From Chenopodium formosanum (lineage: Eukaryota; Streptophyta; Magnoliopsida; Caryophyllales; Amaranthaceae), in NCBI GenBank assembly GCA_024500155.1, contig CM044858.1:22369795-22433794 (forward strand): a DNA stretch of 64,000 nucleotides, given 5' to 3'. Of this stretch, positions 22,830 to 32,046 are shown one piece after another. Made by a program: the position numbers and the translations under genes. Below the pieces are notes generated by a model. The model searched no databases and was not told the DNA's origin. It was given only the letters and a program-made list of their open reading frames with translations. The first letter of the stretch is position 1; each line of letters begins with the position of its first letter.

Positions 22830-23114
22830 TTTTTTGTGAGAAATAGTAGAAATTGAAGCTTTCTCTCTCTTAGGGTTTTGAAAAAAATTGAGAGAAAGTG
22901 GTGAAAATTTAGTGTAGATTGTAGACAAAGATGAGAGGAGTAAGAATATGCAAGAATTTTTGAGTTTTGATGGAAGAATTGGAGGAGATCTTGAAGTTAA
23001 GTGAGGTTTGAAGGTGTGAAAATGGAGGTTTTAGAGAGAGAATGTAGTAATGAAGAAGATGAAAGAAGAAGAAAGTGAGAAACGAAAGAAAGATAAAGGG
23101 ACGGCCACAAATAG
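22830..23114 (-). promoter_or_regulatory. CT-rich leader upstream of the env-position ORF
   Basis: In minus reading this stretch runs TTTATCTTTCTTTCG, TTTCTTCTTCTTTCATC and CATTCTCTCTCTAAAACC before the ORF start. It resembles the CTCTCTCT leaders that follow the palindromic block in the LTRs. I read it as a possible 5' UTR of a separate internal transcript. A clear TATA box is not visible. Confidence 0.35.
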
Positions 23115-23446
23115 GCGCGCCCGATCGGGCGGAAAAGACGATTTCCAAAACTCCAGTTGCGCGCCCGATCGGGCGAGCTCCGCCCGATCGGGCGCGAACA
23201 CGAAGATAAATTTCTCCAATTTCCTCGCCCGATCGGGCGAGCTTCGCCTGACATATCTTTTCCTTCACTCGATTTTCCACAAAAATGCGCCCGATCGGAC
23301 AAGCTTCGCCCGATCGAGCGAAATAGGCTCCGTAATCAACTCTCTTTGCGCGCCCGATTGGGCAACGTCGCCCGATCGGGCGAATTTAGTGCTGAATTAT
23401 TGCCTTGCTTGCGCGCCCGAGCGGGCGAGCTTCGCCCGATCGGGCC
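23115..23446. repeat. Palindromic block GCCCGATCGGGC (internal copy)
   Basis: About ten occurrences of (CG)CCCGATCGGGC(G) or close variants are arranged mostly as pairs separated by GAGCT(T/C)CG. It is the same unit as in this element's LTRs at 19481-19659 and 27954-28110. The block sits between the end of integrase and the leader of the env-position ORF. Its regularity makes several frames open by chance on both strands. Confidence 0.85.
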
Positions 23447-23696
23447 CGTGCCCAGCTCGGACTCACCTCTTTTTCTCCGATTTCTTTTCTTCTTCAAATT
23501 TTTCTAAGTCTTTTTACCTGTCAAATCCATACATGTACAACAACACTTATAAATGGTAAAATTTCACTCTCCTCGCCTCTCTAAAAATAAAAATAAGGAA
23601 AAAGAGAAACTAGCCTAGAAAGCAAAAAATACGGGTTGCCTCCCGCAAAGCGTTGGTTTATCTAGGTCCCGCACGACCTTCTTACCACCTTGAAGC
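23447..23696 (-). other. Spacer between integrase and the palindromic block
   Basis: No coding domain. It includes AAGCGTTGG-type and GGTAAGAAGGT-type stretches adjoining the integrase C-terminal frame, and AT-rich DNA toward the block. Confidence 0.4.
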
Positions 23697-24880
23697 TCAT
23701 GTTGGAAGCGGAGTTAGGAGAGTTTCCTCCACGTCTCTAATGGTAGCACCCTCATGATACACTTTCAACCTTTGGCCATTGACCTTAAACTCTTCACCTT
23801 TATCATTAACCAACTCCACCGAACCAAAGTTGTTCACCCTTGTGACAGTGAAGGGACCGGACCACGTAGACTTCAACTTTCCTGGGAAAATCTTTAATCT
23901 AGAATTAAAGAGAAGAACCTTATCACCCGGTGCAAACTCTCTTGGTAGGATCCTCTTGTCATGCCACTTCTTGGTCTTCTCCTTGTAGATCCACGCATTA
24001 TCATATGCCGACAATCTAAACTCATCTAACTCATTGAGTTGGAAAAGTCTCTTCTTACCCGCGACCTTAGAATTACTCCAACTCCACGGGAAGATGACAT
24101 GCCTTAACATAAACTAATCTATAAGGTGAAGTACCAATCGGTGTCTTAAATGCCGTTCGGTATGCCAAAAGTGTATCATCAAGCTTCATACTCCAATCCT
24201 TCCTTGACTTGGCTACTACCTTCTCTAGAATCGCCTTAATTTCCCTATTAGAGACCTCAACTTGACCACTAGTTTGAGGGTGGTAACTAAGCCCGGTTCT
24301 ATGATACACACCATACTTCTTAAGGAGGTTATCCAATTGTCTTTCATGGAAGTGAGTACCTCCATCACTAATAATAGCCCGTGGAACACCAAACCTCGGA
24401 AATATGATCTTCTTAAAGAGCTTGATGACTACCTTAGAATCGTTTGTTAATGAAGCTATGGCCTCTACCCACTTGGACACATAATCGACGGTTACAAGTA
24501 TGTAGCAATTCCCATTGGAAGATGGGAACGGCCCCATATAATCAATACCCCAAACATTAAATATTTCTATTTCAAGAATTCCAATTTGGGGCATCTCATG
24601 CCTCCGCGAAATGTTGCCAGTCCTCTGGCAAGAGTCACAAGCCTGCACAAAAGTGTTAGCATCCTTAAACATAGTAGGCCAATAGAAGCCTGACTCATTA
24701 ATCTTAGCCACCGTTTTAGTGGGGCCATGATGTCCACCATAGGGTGAAGTATGACAACTGGTAAGAACGCCATAACTTCCCATTCGGGAACCTGCGAAAT
24801 AATCCATCTACACACTCACGAAACAAAAAAGCATCATCCCAAAAATAATGTTTAACATCATAAAGGAATTTCTTTTTCTG
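23697..24880 (-). pseudogene. Integrase of the Athila-type element, frameshifted
   Basis: The N-terminal zinc finger is visible as HTSPYGGHHGPTKT...CDSCQ (H-H-C-C). The catalytic core shows GIDYMGPF (first Asp), ISDGGTHF (second Asp) and SGQVEVSNREIK (Glu), the D,D-E triad. The main frame runs 24807-24073 and ends PVELE with TAA. A change of frame with loss of about a dozen family residues follows. The C-terminal part then continues to 23697 with WHDKRI, PGDKVLLFNSRLK, TWSGPFTV (GPY/F module) and NGQRLKVYHEG. A stop and a frame change also separate it from the RNase H at 24881. Integrase inserts the DNA copy into the host genome; this copy is not functional as given. Confidence 0.85.
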
Positions 24881-25387
24881 TTAGTAGGACAAGTCAGGAG
24901 GTAGAGTACCACCCACTAAATAATTAGCAAAATCCGCATACCAAGGGTGGTGCTCTACAACTGCATACAGGTTGTCATCAGGGAACGAATCGTCTATAGG
25001 AAGAGAATCCTTACCCTCATCATACCTGATTCGTGACAAGTGGTCTGCCACAACGTTCTCTGCTCCCTTTTTGTCCTTTATTTCGATGTTGAAGTCTTGG
25101 AGCAAGAGAACCCATCGAAGTAGCCTAGGCTTGGATTCCGCCTTGGCTATTAAGTACTTCAAAGCTACATGGTCAGTAAAAACAATGACTTTGGAACCAA
25201 CTAGATATGATCTAAATTTTTCTAAAGCATAAATAACAGCAAGAAACTCCTTCTCCGTTGTGGCGTAGTTGACTTGAGCCTCATCCAAAGTTTTACTTGC
25301 ATAATAAATAGCATGCAAAACTTTGTCCTTCCTTTGTCCAAGCACGGCGCCTAGAGCAAAGTGACAAGGGAATAAACGCGTCGTCAA
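24881..25387 (-). pseudogene. Ty3/gypsy RNase H fragment
   Basis: The frame reads FALGAVLGQRKDKVLHAIYY, then ASKTLDEAQVNYATTEKEFL, YLVGSKVIVFTDHVALKYL and GAENVVADHLSR. This is the RNase H (RT_RNaseH) of gypsy elements, with the TTEKE and TDH motifs. The upstream Asp-containing strand and the whole RT are missing, because the sequence is cut at 25389 by the LTR of another Athila. A TAG ends the frame near 24880, where the linker to integrase should continue. Confidence 0.85.
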
Positions 25388-25388
25388 T

Positions 25389-26468
25389 TGTCTATCCCTA
25401 GATCAATTACAATTTATACAACCTAAACAAACCTAATACGAGTATAAGGCAAGCATAGGGGTCGAACCACAGAGAACGGATAAACACCACCAAATGTTAT
25501 CGACAATTAAGCTAGTCCGGAATAGGAGATAAATAAACTAAAGTCTAAATATGCTAAAACAAGAAATAAAACATTAAGGGAAATGGTTTAGGTAGTGTTG
25601 CTGAGTGGTGATGTGCGTGGTTGGTGAGAGTTGCTGGTTGATTGTGGGTTTGTGATTGGGTTGATTGGAGATGGTGGTGGCTGTTCGCAGGTGAGTTGGT
25701 GATTGTTACGGGGTGTTGGTGAGGGGCTGCTGTGGTTTATTGTGGTGGCGAAGGAGTAGGGGATTGTGATGGTGGTTGTTACAGGGTGTTGGTGAGGGGC
25801 TGCTGTGAGGTGATGGTTGTTGCTGGTTTGTGGGAACGGTGGTAAGGTGGTCAGGTGTGAGGTTGTTTGGTGGGTTGCTGTGTGTGTGAGGGAGCAGGGG
25901 AGTGAGGTGGTGTTGTGGTGGAGGATAAGGGGAATAGAGAGGAAGAGTGCGGTGAAGGATAAGGGGCAGCAGGTTGGTGCTTGCGGCAGTTGAAAAGCCT
26001 TGACTTGGACCTTGAACTCGAGCCTACACACAAACAAACCCGAGGATAAAAGTGTGAAACCGAGACAAATAAAAAAAAATAACAAGGAAATAAATAAAAT
26101 AAAATAGAAAAAAGAGAAGTAACACTAAACTAATAAAAATAAATAAAAGTAAAAATAGAAATAAGAAAACTAAAACTAAAACTAATAAAGACATAAAACT
26201 ATACAAGTAAATAAAATAAACTTAAAACTAATTAAAACTATGAAAGTAACAAAGGAAAGGAACGAATAAAATAAAAAGAAAGCAAATAAAATACGAAAAT
26301 AAACTAATTCTAATAAAAACTACGAAAAAAACTTAAAACACGACAAAATTACCAAATAAACAAGAAATGTTATTAAAGAGAAAACAAGAGAAAGAAAGGG
26401 AAAATAAGATAAAATAAACACGAAAATGACTCTAATACTACTCCCTAAGAGTTAAATGTCACTTATCA
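25389..26468 (-). mobile_element. Athila-type LTR of a second element (B)
   Basis: In minus reading it starts TGATAAGTGACATTTAACTC at 26468, right after the polypurine tract AGCTTGGGGGAATT, and ends GGGATAGACA at 25389. It is related to the solo LTR at 60807-62707 (same TGATAAGTGAC start). Both carry a CA-rich low-complexity block (25600-25990) where other LTRs carry palindromes. It abuts a broken RNase H on one side and its own 3' UTR on the other, so it is the 3' LTR of a truncated element. Confidence 0.6.
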
Positions 26469-27050
26469 AATTCCCCCAAGCTAAACCTTTGCTCGTCCTC
26501 GAGCAAAGCTAAGGCAAAAGAGAACAAGATGGAATTATTGAAAGCAAAAGAAACAAAATAGAAACAAAGAGAAAGAATGTACACTAACTCACTGTCGTAG
26601 GAATCACGGATGCATTTAGCGTATGCATCAAGCCCTTTAAACCCCCATGTCGCCAAAGAGGACGAGTAAGCTCTCGTGAGGGTTTCCTAAGAGGTTTAAC
26701 CCACAACTCTTGGCAACACATAACATTCAAGGCAAATGTGAAATCAAGAAAACTCGAGTTTTGACATTTCAAACCAAACACAAACAACGGGCTAACTGCA
26801 CAAGAATACAGTCCTTTCCAGACATTAAATGTATCCAAGCAAAAGAATAGCTAAGGTTGGTACACACATAAAGCATGCAAAGGGTAGAGAACTTAGAGGG
26901 ACTTACACTCCTCCTTATCTCCAACTAAACTTCCGCGTCCTCACTAGTTTTGCTTCAACTTTTAAGGTGATATCTCGAGATTCCTCGAAGGAACCGGAAG
27001 GAATAAACAATGAAAAACATTTAGGCTACCCGACATCTCGGCATCGATAG
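26469..27050 (-). other. 3' UTR of the second Athila element
   Basis: In minus reading, TTTGCTCGAGGACGAGCAAA (an inverted repeat) is followed by GGTTTAGCTTGGGGGAATT and the LTR. This is the typical 3' end layout of this retrotransposon group. No coding domain is seen. It is joined directly to the end of the 5' LTR of the first element at 27050/27051, probably a deletion junction. Confidence 0.5.
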
Positions 27051-28478
27051 CTCGCAAAGGCCACTGACAGGGTAAAGTCGTATCCCCTAATCAAAAGTAA
27101 TACCTAAGTCCTCTAACTAAAGCAGATAGGGAAGTAGGGTCGAATCCATAGGAAAACTGGTCTTTCTACTCCTAATTAATTAATATAATCTAAATTATTA
27201 AGGTAACCAATTTGTTGTGTTTAATATGAAATTATACTACGGAGATTAAGTTTAGGGAGAAAATCAATAATAAGAAGGCCTAGGGTCACAGGTTCACCAA
27301 TAATTAATATTCCGGGATAAAACATAACAATTAATAATCAACATTGCACAAATAACATGATTAACAGGCTCTCGCAATTTATTAACCAACATAGATCTAA
27401 CAGGCTCTCGCAATTTACTAGATCTAAGTTCCTATTGAAAATAGCCTTTAATATCAAATTAACATCTGCTCGATTCATCAATTCAATATTGCTAAACATT
27501 CACAATCAAATTACATCTGCTCGATTCATAATCTAATTGCAAAGAATTAAAACAATTCAATACGAAATTATCATGCAATATCAATAATCAATAATAGCAA
27601 ATTATCCCTTCATATTAATTATGGATCCCCATAAACCCTAGAATTAAACTACTCAGACATAATTAAATCTAAAACATGCAAAGTAATAAAATAAGACATG
27701 AGGAATTGAAAGAATGAAATTACTGGAATTAAATAAAATAGAAATCGTACCGAATCGGCGGAGTTACAAAGTAGTCAAGAACAAGGGAAAAGTTGAGAGA
27801 AAAAGTCTAGAGAGAGAATAATACTAAGTAGAGAGAGAAAGTCTTCGAGTAAGAGTAAGTAAAATAATAATCCTAAAAACGTACTTAAACAACTCCTAAT
27901 CAAAACTCCTAAATAGAAACTAAGTGCTCGTCTAACAAGGTCTTCAAGAAACATGCGCCCGATCGGGCGCGCCTTTTTGCTCGCATTCTCTTCTCTGCAT
28001 CGTCACCCGATCGTGCTTGGGGCTCGCACGATCGGGCGCGCCTTAAGCCACACACAGCCACCTTGTTGCAGCACCCGCCCGATCGAGCTCATGCTTGCCC
28101 GATCGGGCCCTGCTTCCTCTTGAGGCTTCGGAACAACGATTGGGCTTATTTCTTCGGCGCAATCCGGATATCCACTTAGGGTCTTGATCACTCGGTCCAA
28201 ATACCTCGATATTCCGAATACCATGCCCTTAATCACCAGCTTGATGACTCTAGCCGGCCTTGGGCTTCAATGATGGTCGTGCTCCTTTAATTCCCGTAGT
28301 CGCTCCATGAAAAACCCGAGAAAATGCTCCAAAGATGCAATTTCCTACAAAACTCAACAAAGACTACGAAAACACTAGAAAACACCAATTAGTAATAAAA
28401 GTGGCTCGAAAGAGCCAAATACACTACTAATTATGACCAAGGGACGGGGGTAAATCACTATATAAAATGGACATATCA
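27051..28478 (-). mobile_element. Athila-type 5' LTR
   Basis: It is a near-identical partner of 18570-20025. Differences I noted include cactgacagg for cacagacagg, agtagggtcg for agtagagtcg, and the 20-base deletion in the palindromic block. The high identity implies a fairly recent insertion of the parental element. No recognisable primer-binding site follows at 27050, consistent with a deletion there. Confidence 0.8.
27954..28110. repeat. Palindromic block GCCCGATCGGGC (5' LTR copy, one unit short)
   Basis: It matches 19481-19659 but lacks one palindrome unit and its spacer. The other copy has two GCCCGATCGGGC units split by taagggcc; here there is one. This is what recombination or slippage between adjacent identical palindromes would produce. 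Confidence 0.8.
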
Positions 28479-30133
28479 GCCACCCCAGCTCAAGCGGTGT
28501 TTCAAAAGGGTTAGCCATACCTTCAACAGCCTGGGTGCGAGAACCGCCCCCAGACGCGCATGTGCCCACTGCAGATAGGGGGTTGGTCAAGTCCCAGCAT
28601 CGCAGAGGCTGCCCCCAATTTTGATGCTCTCATTCCCCCCCCCCCCCGATGCGCATCCGGCCTTTCCCAGAAGTATCTGGAGTCGTCTGAGAAGATGCAC
28701 TCTTCTTAGACTTGTTAAGAGTGGAGGCGTCGTCACCCCTAGCCCGTTTGAGTATCTTCTCAACCGATTTGGGGACCTCCACGCCCTGCAAAGCAGTTGA
28801 TTGTTAGAAAGGCATCCGATGAAGTAACTTAACAAGTGTTACAAGGTGAAGGGTAAGACGGTGTACCTAAGCCTTTATCTGGGCAACCTTCTTCTCAACA
28901 AGGTGTCTTGCCTTCAAGCAACATATCCAACGCTTCTTCTACAAAAACAACAAACAGACGGTTAGTAATTGGGGCATGTAACCCGATACAACAACAGTAT
29001 AGGCGGCAAAAATGCCGAATAAATAATACACATACGTCTGGTAAACATCGTACTAAGCCTAGAGTCGGACAAGAAGCATTCGTTCCTAAACCAGGAGACC
29101 CTATGAATCCAATTCTTGGGGACCTTTATTGTCTCCCCGCCTGAGAGGGTAGTTGTTTCAAGTCCGAAAAACTCGGACTCAATTATTTTTTCATAGTCCT
29201 CATCTAGAATTCGAGGGAGGACACATTTCCAACCTAGGCACTCGGGTTTTTTATTGTAGCGGTGGAACTCGTAGTTCTCACGCCGGCTGGGCGCAGTCAA
29301 CAGATAAAAGCGGTTCTTCCAACCATCATACTTGGACACCTTGTCCAAGGTCATCATATATTGGGGGTAGGTGGTCAAGGTGTACCACACCCTCTAGCCG
29401 CCTGGGTTTCGATTGAGATAATGCATACGAGCAAATGCTTCCCAGCCAGGATGCAACCCTTGAAACTCACAAGCGGCAACATATCCCAAGATGTGGGCCA
29501 GGAGTTTGGGGATAGTTGCCACACACCGAGGCCATAGCCTTGCAGAATTTCCTTCACAGCCGAGTGAAGGGGAAACCGGAGACCGGCTGAGAATGCCGCC
29601 TCATACCAGCCAAAGTAGGTGTTGGCATTCTCTTGGTCGTCCTTCCAAGCAATCGTACCCAACTCAGGTGGCACCCGGATGTTGTATCCCTCCCCAAAGG
29701 TCCCCACGAGTTTGAAATTCTTCAGATCCTTCTCTATGTTTTCTCGCTCTTTGGCGGGAACGTGAATCCTGAAGGGGTCATCTTTTTCGCTCCACTTCTT
29801 TCTCTCTACCACCTCACTGTCCAGAAGCGGAGACATTGGCTCGTCAATACTCTCAGAGATAGAGCTAGAGACATTCCTGCCTACCTGTGAGGAGGCCTCA
29901 TCTTGTGAGCAGGATATAGAGGCGGCGTCCTCACCGTCTCCCTGTTCGGATTCCTCTAATAAGATGGAATCCTCAAGAGTTGAAGGAGCACGCAGGGGAG
30001 ATCTTTCCTCAGTCGTCAGGTTCTCCCTACCTGACGATTCCCCCTCAGGCGGAAGGCCGTTTGAGCCTTCGCTCTTGTAATATGGATCTGGGGTCGTTTG
30101 CTTAGTCTGAACCATTGTGTCCTGCACAGACAC
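28479..30133 (-). pseudogene. Antisense extra gene of a Tat element (putative gypsy-type transposon family)
   Basis: The first frame runs from 30133, or from the ATG at 30115 (MVQTKQTTPDPYY) that matches the homologue at 5657. It goes through an acidic Ser-rich region to FKLVGTFGEGYNIRVPPELG and then YFGWYEAAFSAGLRFPLH, KEILQGYGLGVWQLSPNSW. That last part is the PF04195-type domain. A frame change near 29500 breaks it. The continuation (VWYTLTTYPQYMMTLDKVSK, then GWKNRFYLLT, YEFHRYNKKPECLGW) is in another frame down to about 28962. The 3' part is spread over likely introns and cut at 28478 by the Athila LTR. It lies antisense to, and just inside, the Tat 3' LTR at 30645. The biological role of these extra proteins is unknown. 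Confidence 0.7.
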
Positions 30134-30498
30134 ATAGACGGTCGGATTTGGAGAAGCATACGGGTGATCCCAACACCTAGAGGCGGCACTCTCAATTCTA
30201 GACTATGCCGTACCTAGAGACCAGCTGGATTCTAACCTAGGTCGTGCTGTGTGTGGAGGTGATGCATCCATTTATTGCAAGAAATATGTACAAACAGAAA
30301 AACAAGAAAGTGCTGAAAGGGGCAGAGACGGTACCTTAAGATTTGATATTTGAAGGTATCAAGCGTTGACCAGCTGTGACAGATGGGTGCGAGTTCGAGT
30401 TCTTGAACTTGACACAGACGGATGGCAGAGTCTCTCTCTCTAACATTATCTCTCTAAAAAATGTTTGCAAGCGTACAAAATGAAGGAGGGTAAACGTC

Positions 30499-30508
30499 TA
30501 TATATAGA
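30499..30508 (-). promoter_or_regulatory. TATA box of the antisense gene
   Basis: The complement reads CTCTATATATAGACG, within a leader-like context, with the LTR start about 140 bp behind it at 30645. Transcription in minus direction would then pass a possible 5'-UTR intron (splice-like sites between about 30340 and 30130) before the ATG at 30115. Confidence 0.6.
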
Positions 30509-30644
30509 GGGGTAAATACGGGGGCATTCCCGTAATTTCCCCATAAGGTGAACAGTAAAAAAATGGCGGTTAATTTACCAACAATGGCCGAGTGACACTT
30601 GTCACATGTCATGTGGCGTGCCACGTCACACCTGTGAGGACAAA

Positions 30645-31134
30645 TGTTTAGGGTAATTTTACCCCCGCCACATGGTCCATAAGAGGGTGACACGTGTCAC
30701 CCAAGGGTCAGTCCAAGTGGGCCAATCCCAACTTGACACGTGGCACTCCTGGAAAGTGGGAAAAAGGACAGCCTGCAAAGGCCCAAATCCCGAGGAAGCC
30801 GCAATGTGGCGCAGCTCACCGAAGGTTAGGTCAGAGTGACCTAATTAAGGGCACATTTCTCGATGACCCTATAAATAGGGGGATTCCCTCAATTTGGGGA
30901 ACACGTTCAATCATTTATTACACCCTGCATTCTCTTGCAACAAAGGACAGCTAATCTCGGAATTTGAGAAGATCCCACCTAAATTTATTCATTTCCTTAC
31001 TCTCTTTCAATTACTAACTTGATCATCGAGGCTGAGCTCCAACCACCCGGAGTCTCTGTTCTTTTGCAGGTACGGACCGCGCCGGACTAATCTTCGAGAT
31101 GTAACTCTCACGAGGGACAAAAACACCCAAAACA
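30645..31134 (+). mobile_element. Tat-type 3' LTR
   Basis: It starts TGTTTAGGGTAATTTTACCCC and ends ACACCCAAAACA. It contains TAGGTCA-GAG-TGACCTA (30827-30843) 25 bp upstream of CCCTATAAATAGGG (30868-30881), then a leader with ATTTATTACACCCTGC and an exon/intron-like ttttgcaggta. The layout matches the LTRs at 48647 and 59402. The sequence after it (agatgttatc) is no primer-binding site. With the antisense gene on its left, it is best read as the 3' LTR of a Tat element. Confidence 0.75.
30868..30881 (+). promoter_or_regulatory. Palindromic TATA box CCCTATAAATAGGG of the Tat LTR
   Basis: The TATA box is embedded in an almost perfect palindrome. The same 14-mer, or a near copy, occurs at 62863-62876, at 31232-31245 (inverted) and, shorter, at about 48939-48950. 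The inverted TAGGTCA/TGACCTA pair lies just upstream. Confidence 0.7.
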
Positions 31135-31473
31135 AGATGTTATCGGATTCCAAGATCAGGTGTTTTCTCTGATGTAAGAGAATATATGTAGCGTGTAATA
31201 ATTAAACGTCCCCCTAAAATGGGGGAAATCTCCCTATTTATAGGGTCATTGGTAAAATTGTCATTTCTTAGGTCACACTCTGACCTAATTCTGATGGGCT
31301 GCGCCGCATTGCGGCTTTCTCAAGATTTGGGCCCTGAAGGCCGTCTTTTTCTCCTAGTCATTAGGAGTGCCACGTGTTAAATGGGGATATGTCCTTTTTG
31401 GACCTTATCCCGGGGACGACACATGTCATCTATTAATTGGGCCACGTGACATGGGTAATTTTTACCCAAAACA
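31135..31473 (-). mobile_element. Tat-type LTR in inverted orientation, truncated
   Basis: In minus reading it starts TGTTTTGGGTAAAAATTACCC at 31473. It contains TAGGTCAGAGTGTGACCTA, CCTATAAATAGGG and TTACATCAGAGAAAACACCTG, all recognisable parts of the Tat LTR. It stops at about 31135, where the plus LTR ends. It forms a tail-to-tail inverted pair with 30645-31134. Confidence 0.7.
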
Positions 31474-31645
31474 AGACTTAGTGTTAACTGGAGTAACAGT
31501 AGGACAAGAGCATATACCTATACGCTCTAAAATCTCTTATGCATACTTTTCCTATGAAAGTAGCAAATGAGAGGGAGTACGGGTCACTGCAATCCCTTAA
31601 AAATAACTCAGAGGGCCCAAATCAGACATAGGTAACTCAATTTAC
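31474..31645. other. Short spacer, nothing recognised
   Basis: No coding domain or repeat structure is seen; it may be further copia sequence too decayed to read. Confidence 0.4.
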
Positions 31646-31945
31646 AACTGAGATATGATTCCCTCACGCAACCTGTTAGAAGAGGTAGCTAATATAATAT
31701 CATCAACATAAAGAAGCAAATATGCCATATCATCATGATGTCGAAAATTAAAAAGAGAGGTGTCACTGTTAGCAATGACAAAACCTAATCTGAACAAAAA
31801 GTTCGCAAAGCGCTGTAATTAAGCTCGAGGAGCTTGCTTCAACCCATATAAAGTCTTACGAAGTCGACATACATAGGAGGGTGCTCTCCTATCAACAAAA
31901 CCCGGAGGCTGATGCATATATACCGTTTTCTGCAAATCACCATGG
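31646..31945 (-). pseudogene. Ty1/copia reverse transcriptase fragment
   Basis: The complement translates to VYMHQPPGFVDRRAPSYVCR, then LRKTLYGLKQAPRA, a stop, RFANFLFRLGF and finally LLLYVDDIILATSS. These are the canonical copia RT motifs (QPPGF, LYGLKQAPRAW, YVDDI). Here the Trp after RA is replaced by a stop. The fragment is about 100 codons long, with no integrase or RNase H beside it. It belongs to a different copy from the copia element at 43430-47995. Confidence 0.85.
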
Positions 31946-32046
31946 ATACAGAATATATAAAAATATTATCTAATCTGCGACAAATATTATCAAAACTATA
32001 ATATCTATCAATTGGAATTTTTTTTACTTTCTTTTTAAAAAAAAAA

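Larger units (their letters stand above)
18570..28478 (-). mobile_element. Athila-type Ty3/gypsy retrotransposon (mosaic, internally deleted)
   Basis: Two near-identical LTRs in the same minus orientation (27051-28478 as 5' LTR, 18570-20025 as 3' LTR) enclose RNase H, integrase and an env-position ORF of the ATHILA ORF-1 type, in the order expected for Athila. Gag, protease and the RT core are missing. In their place sits the 3' end of a second Athila (3' UTR 26469-27050 plus LTR 25389-26468). The outer flanks (gccac at 28479, gagtg before 18570) do not match, and the 5' LTR lacks the last few bases seen in the 3' LTR. A deletion or inter-element recombination has therefore reshaped this copy. 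Confidence 0.75.

Noticed and set aside
22909..23559. Overlapping open frames on both strands up to 169 codons
   Set aside because: They are created by the regular GCCCGATCGGGC array, which lacks stops in several frames. The translations are just repeats of ARSG/RPIGR/PDRA.
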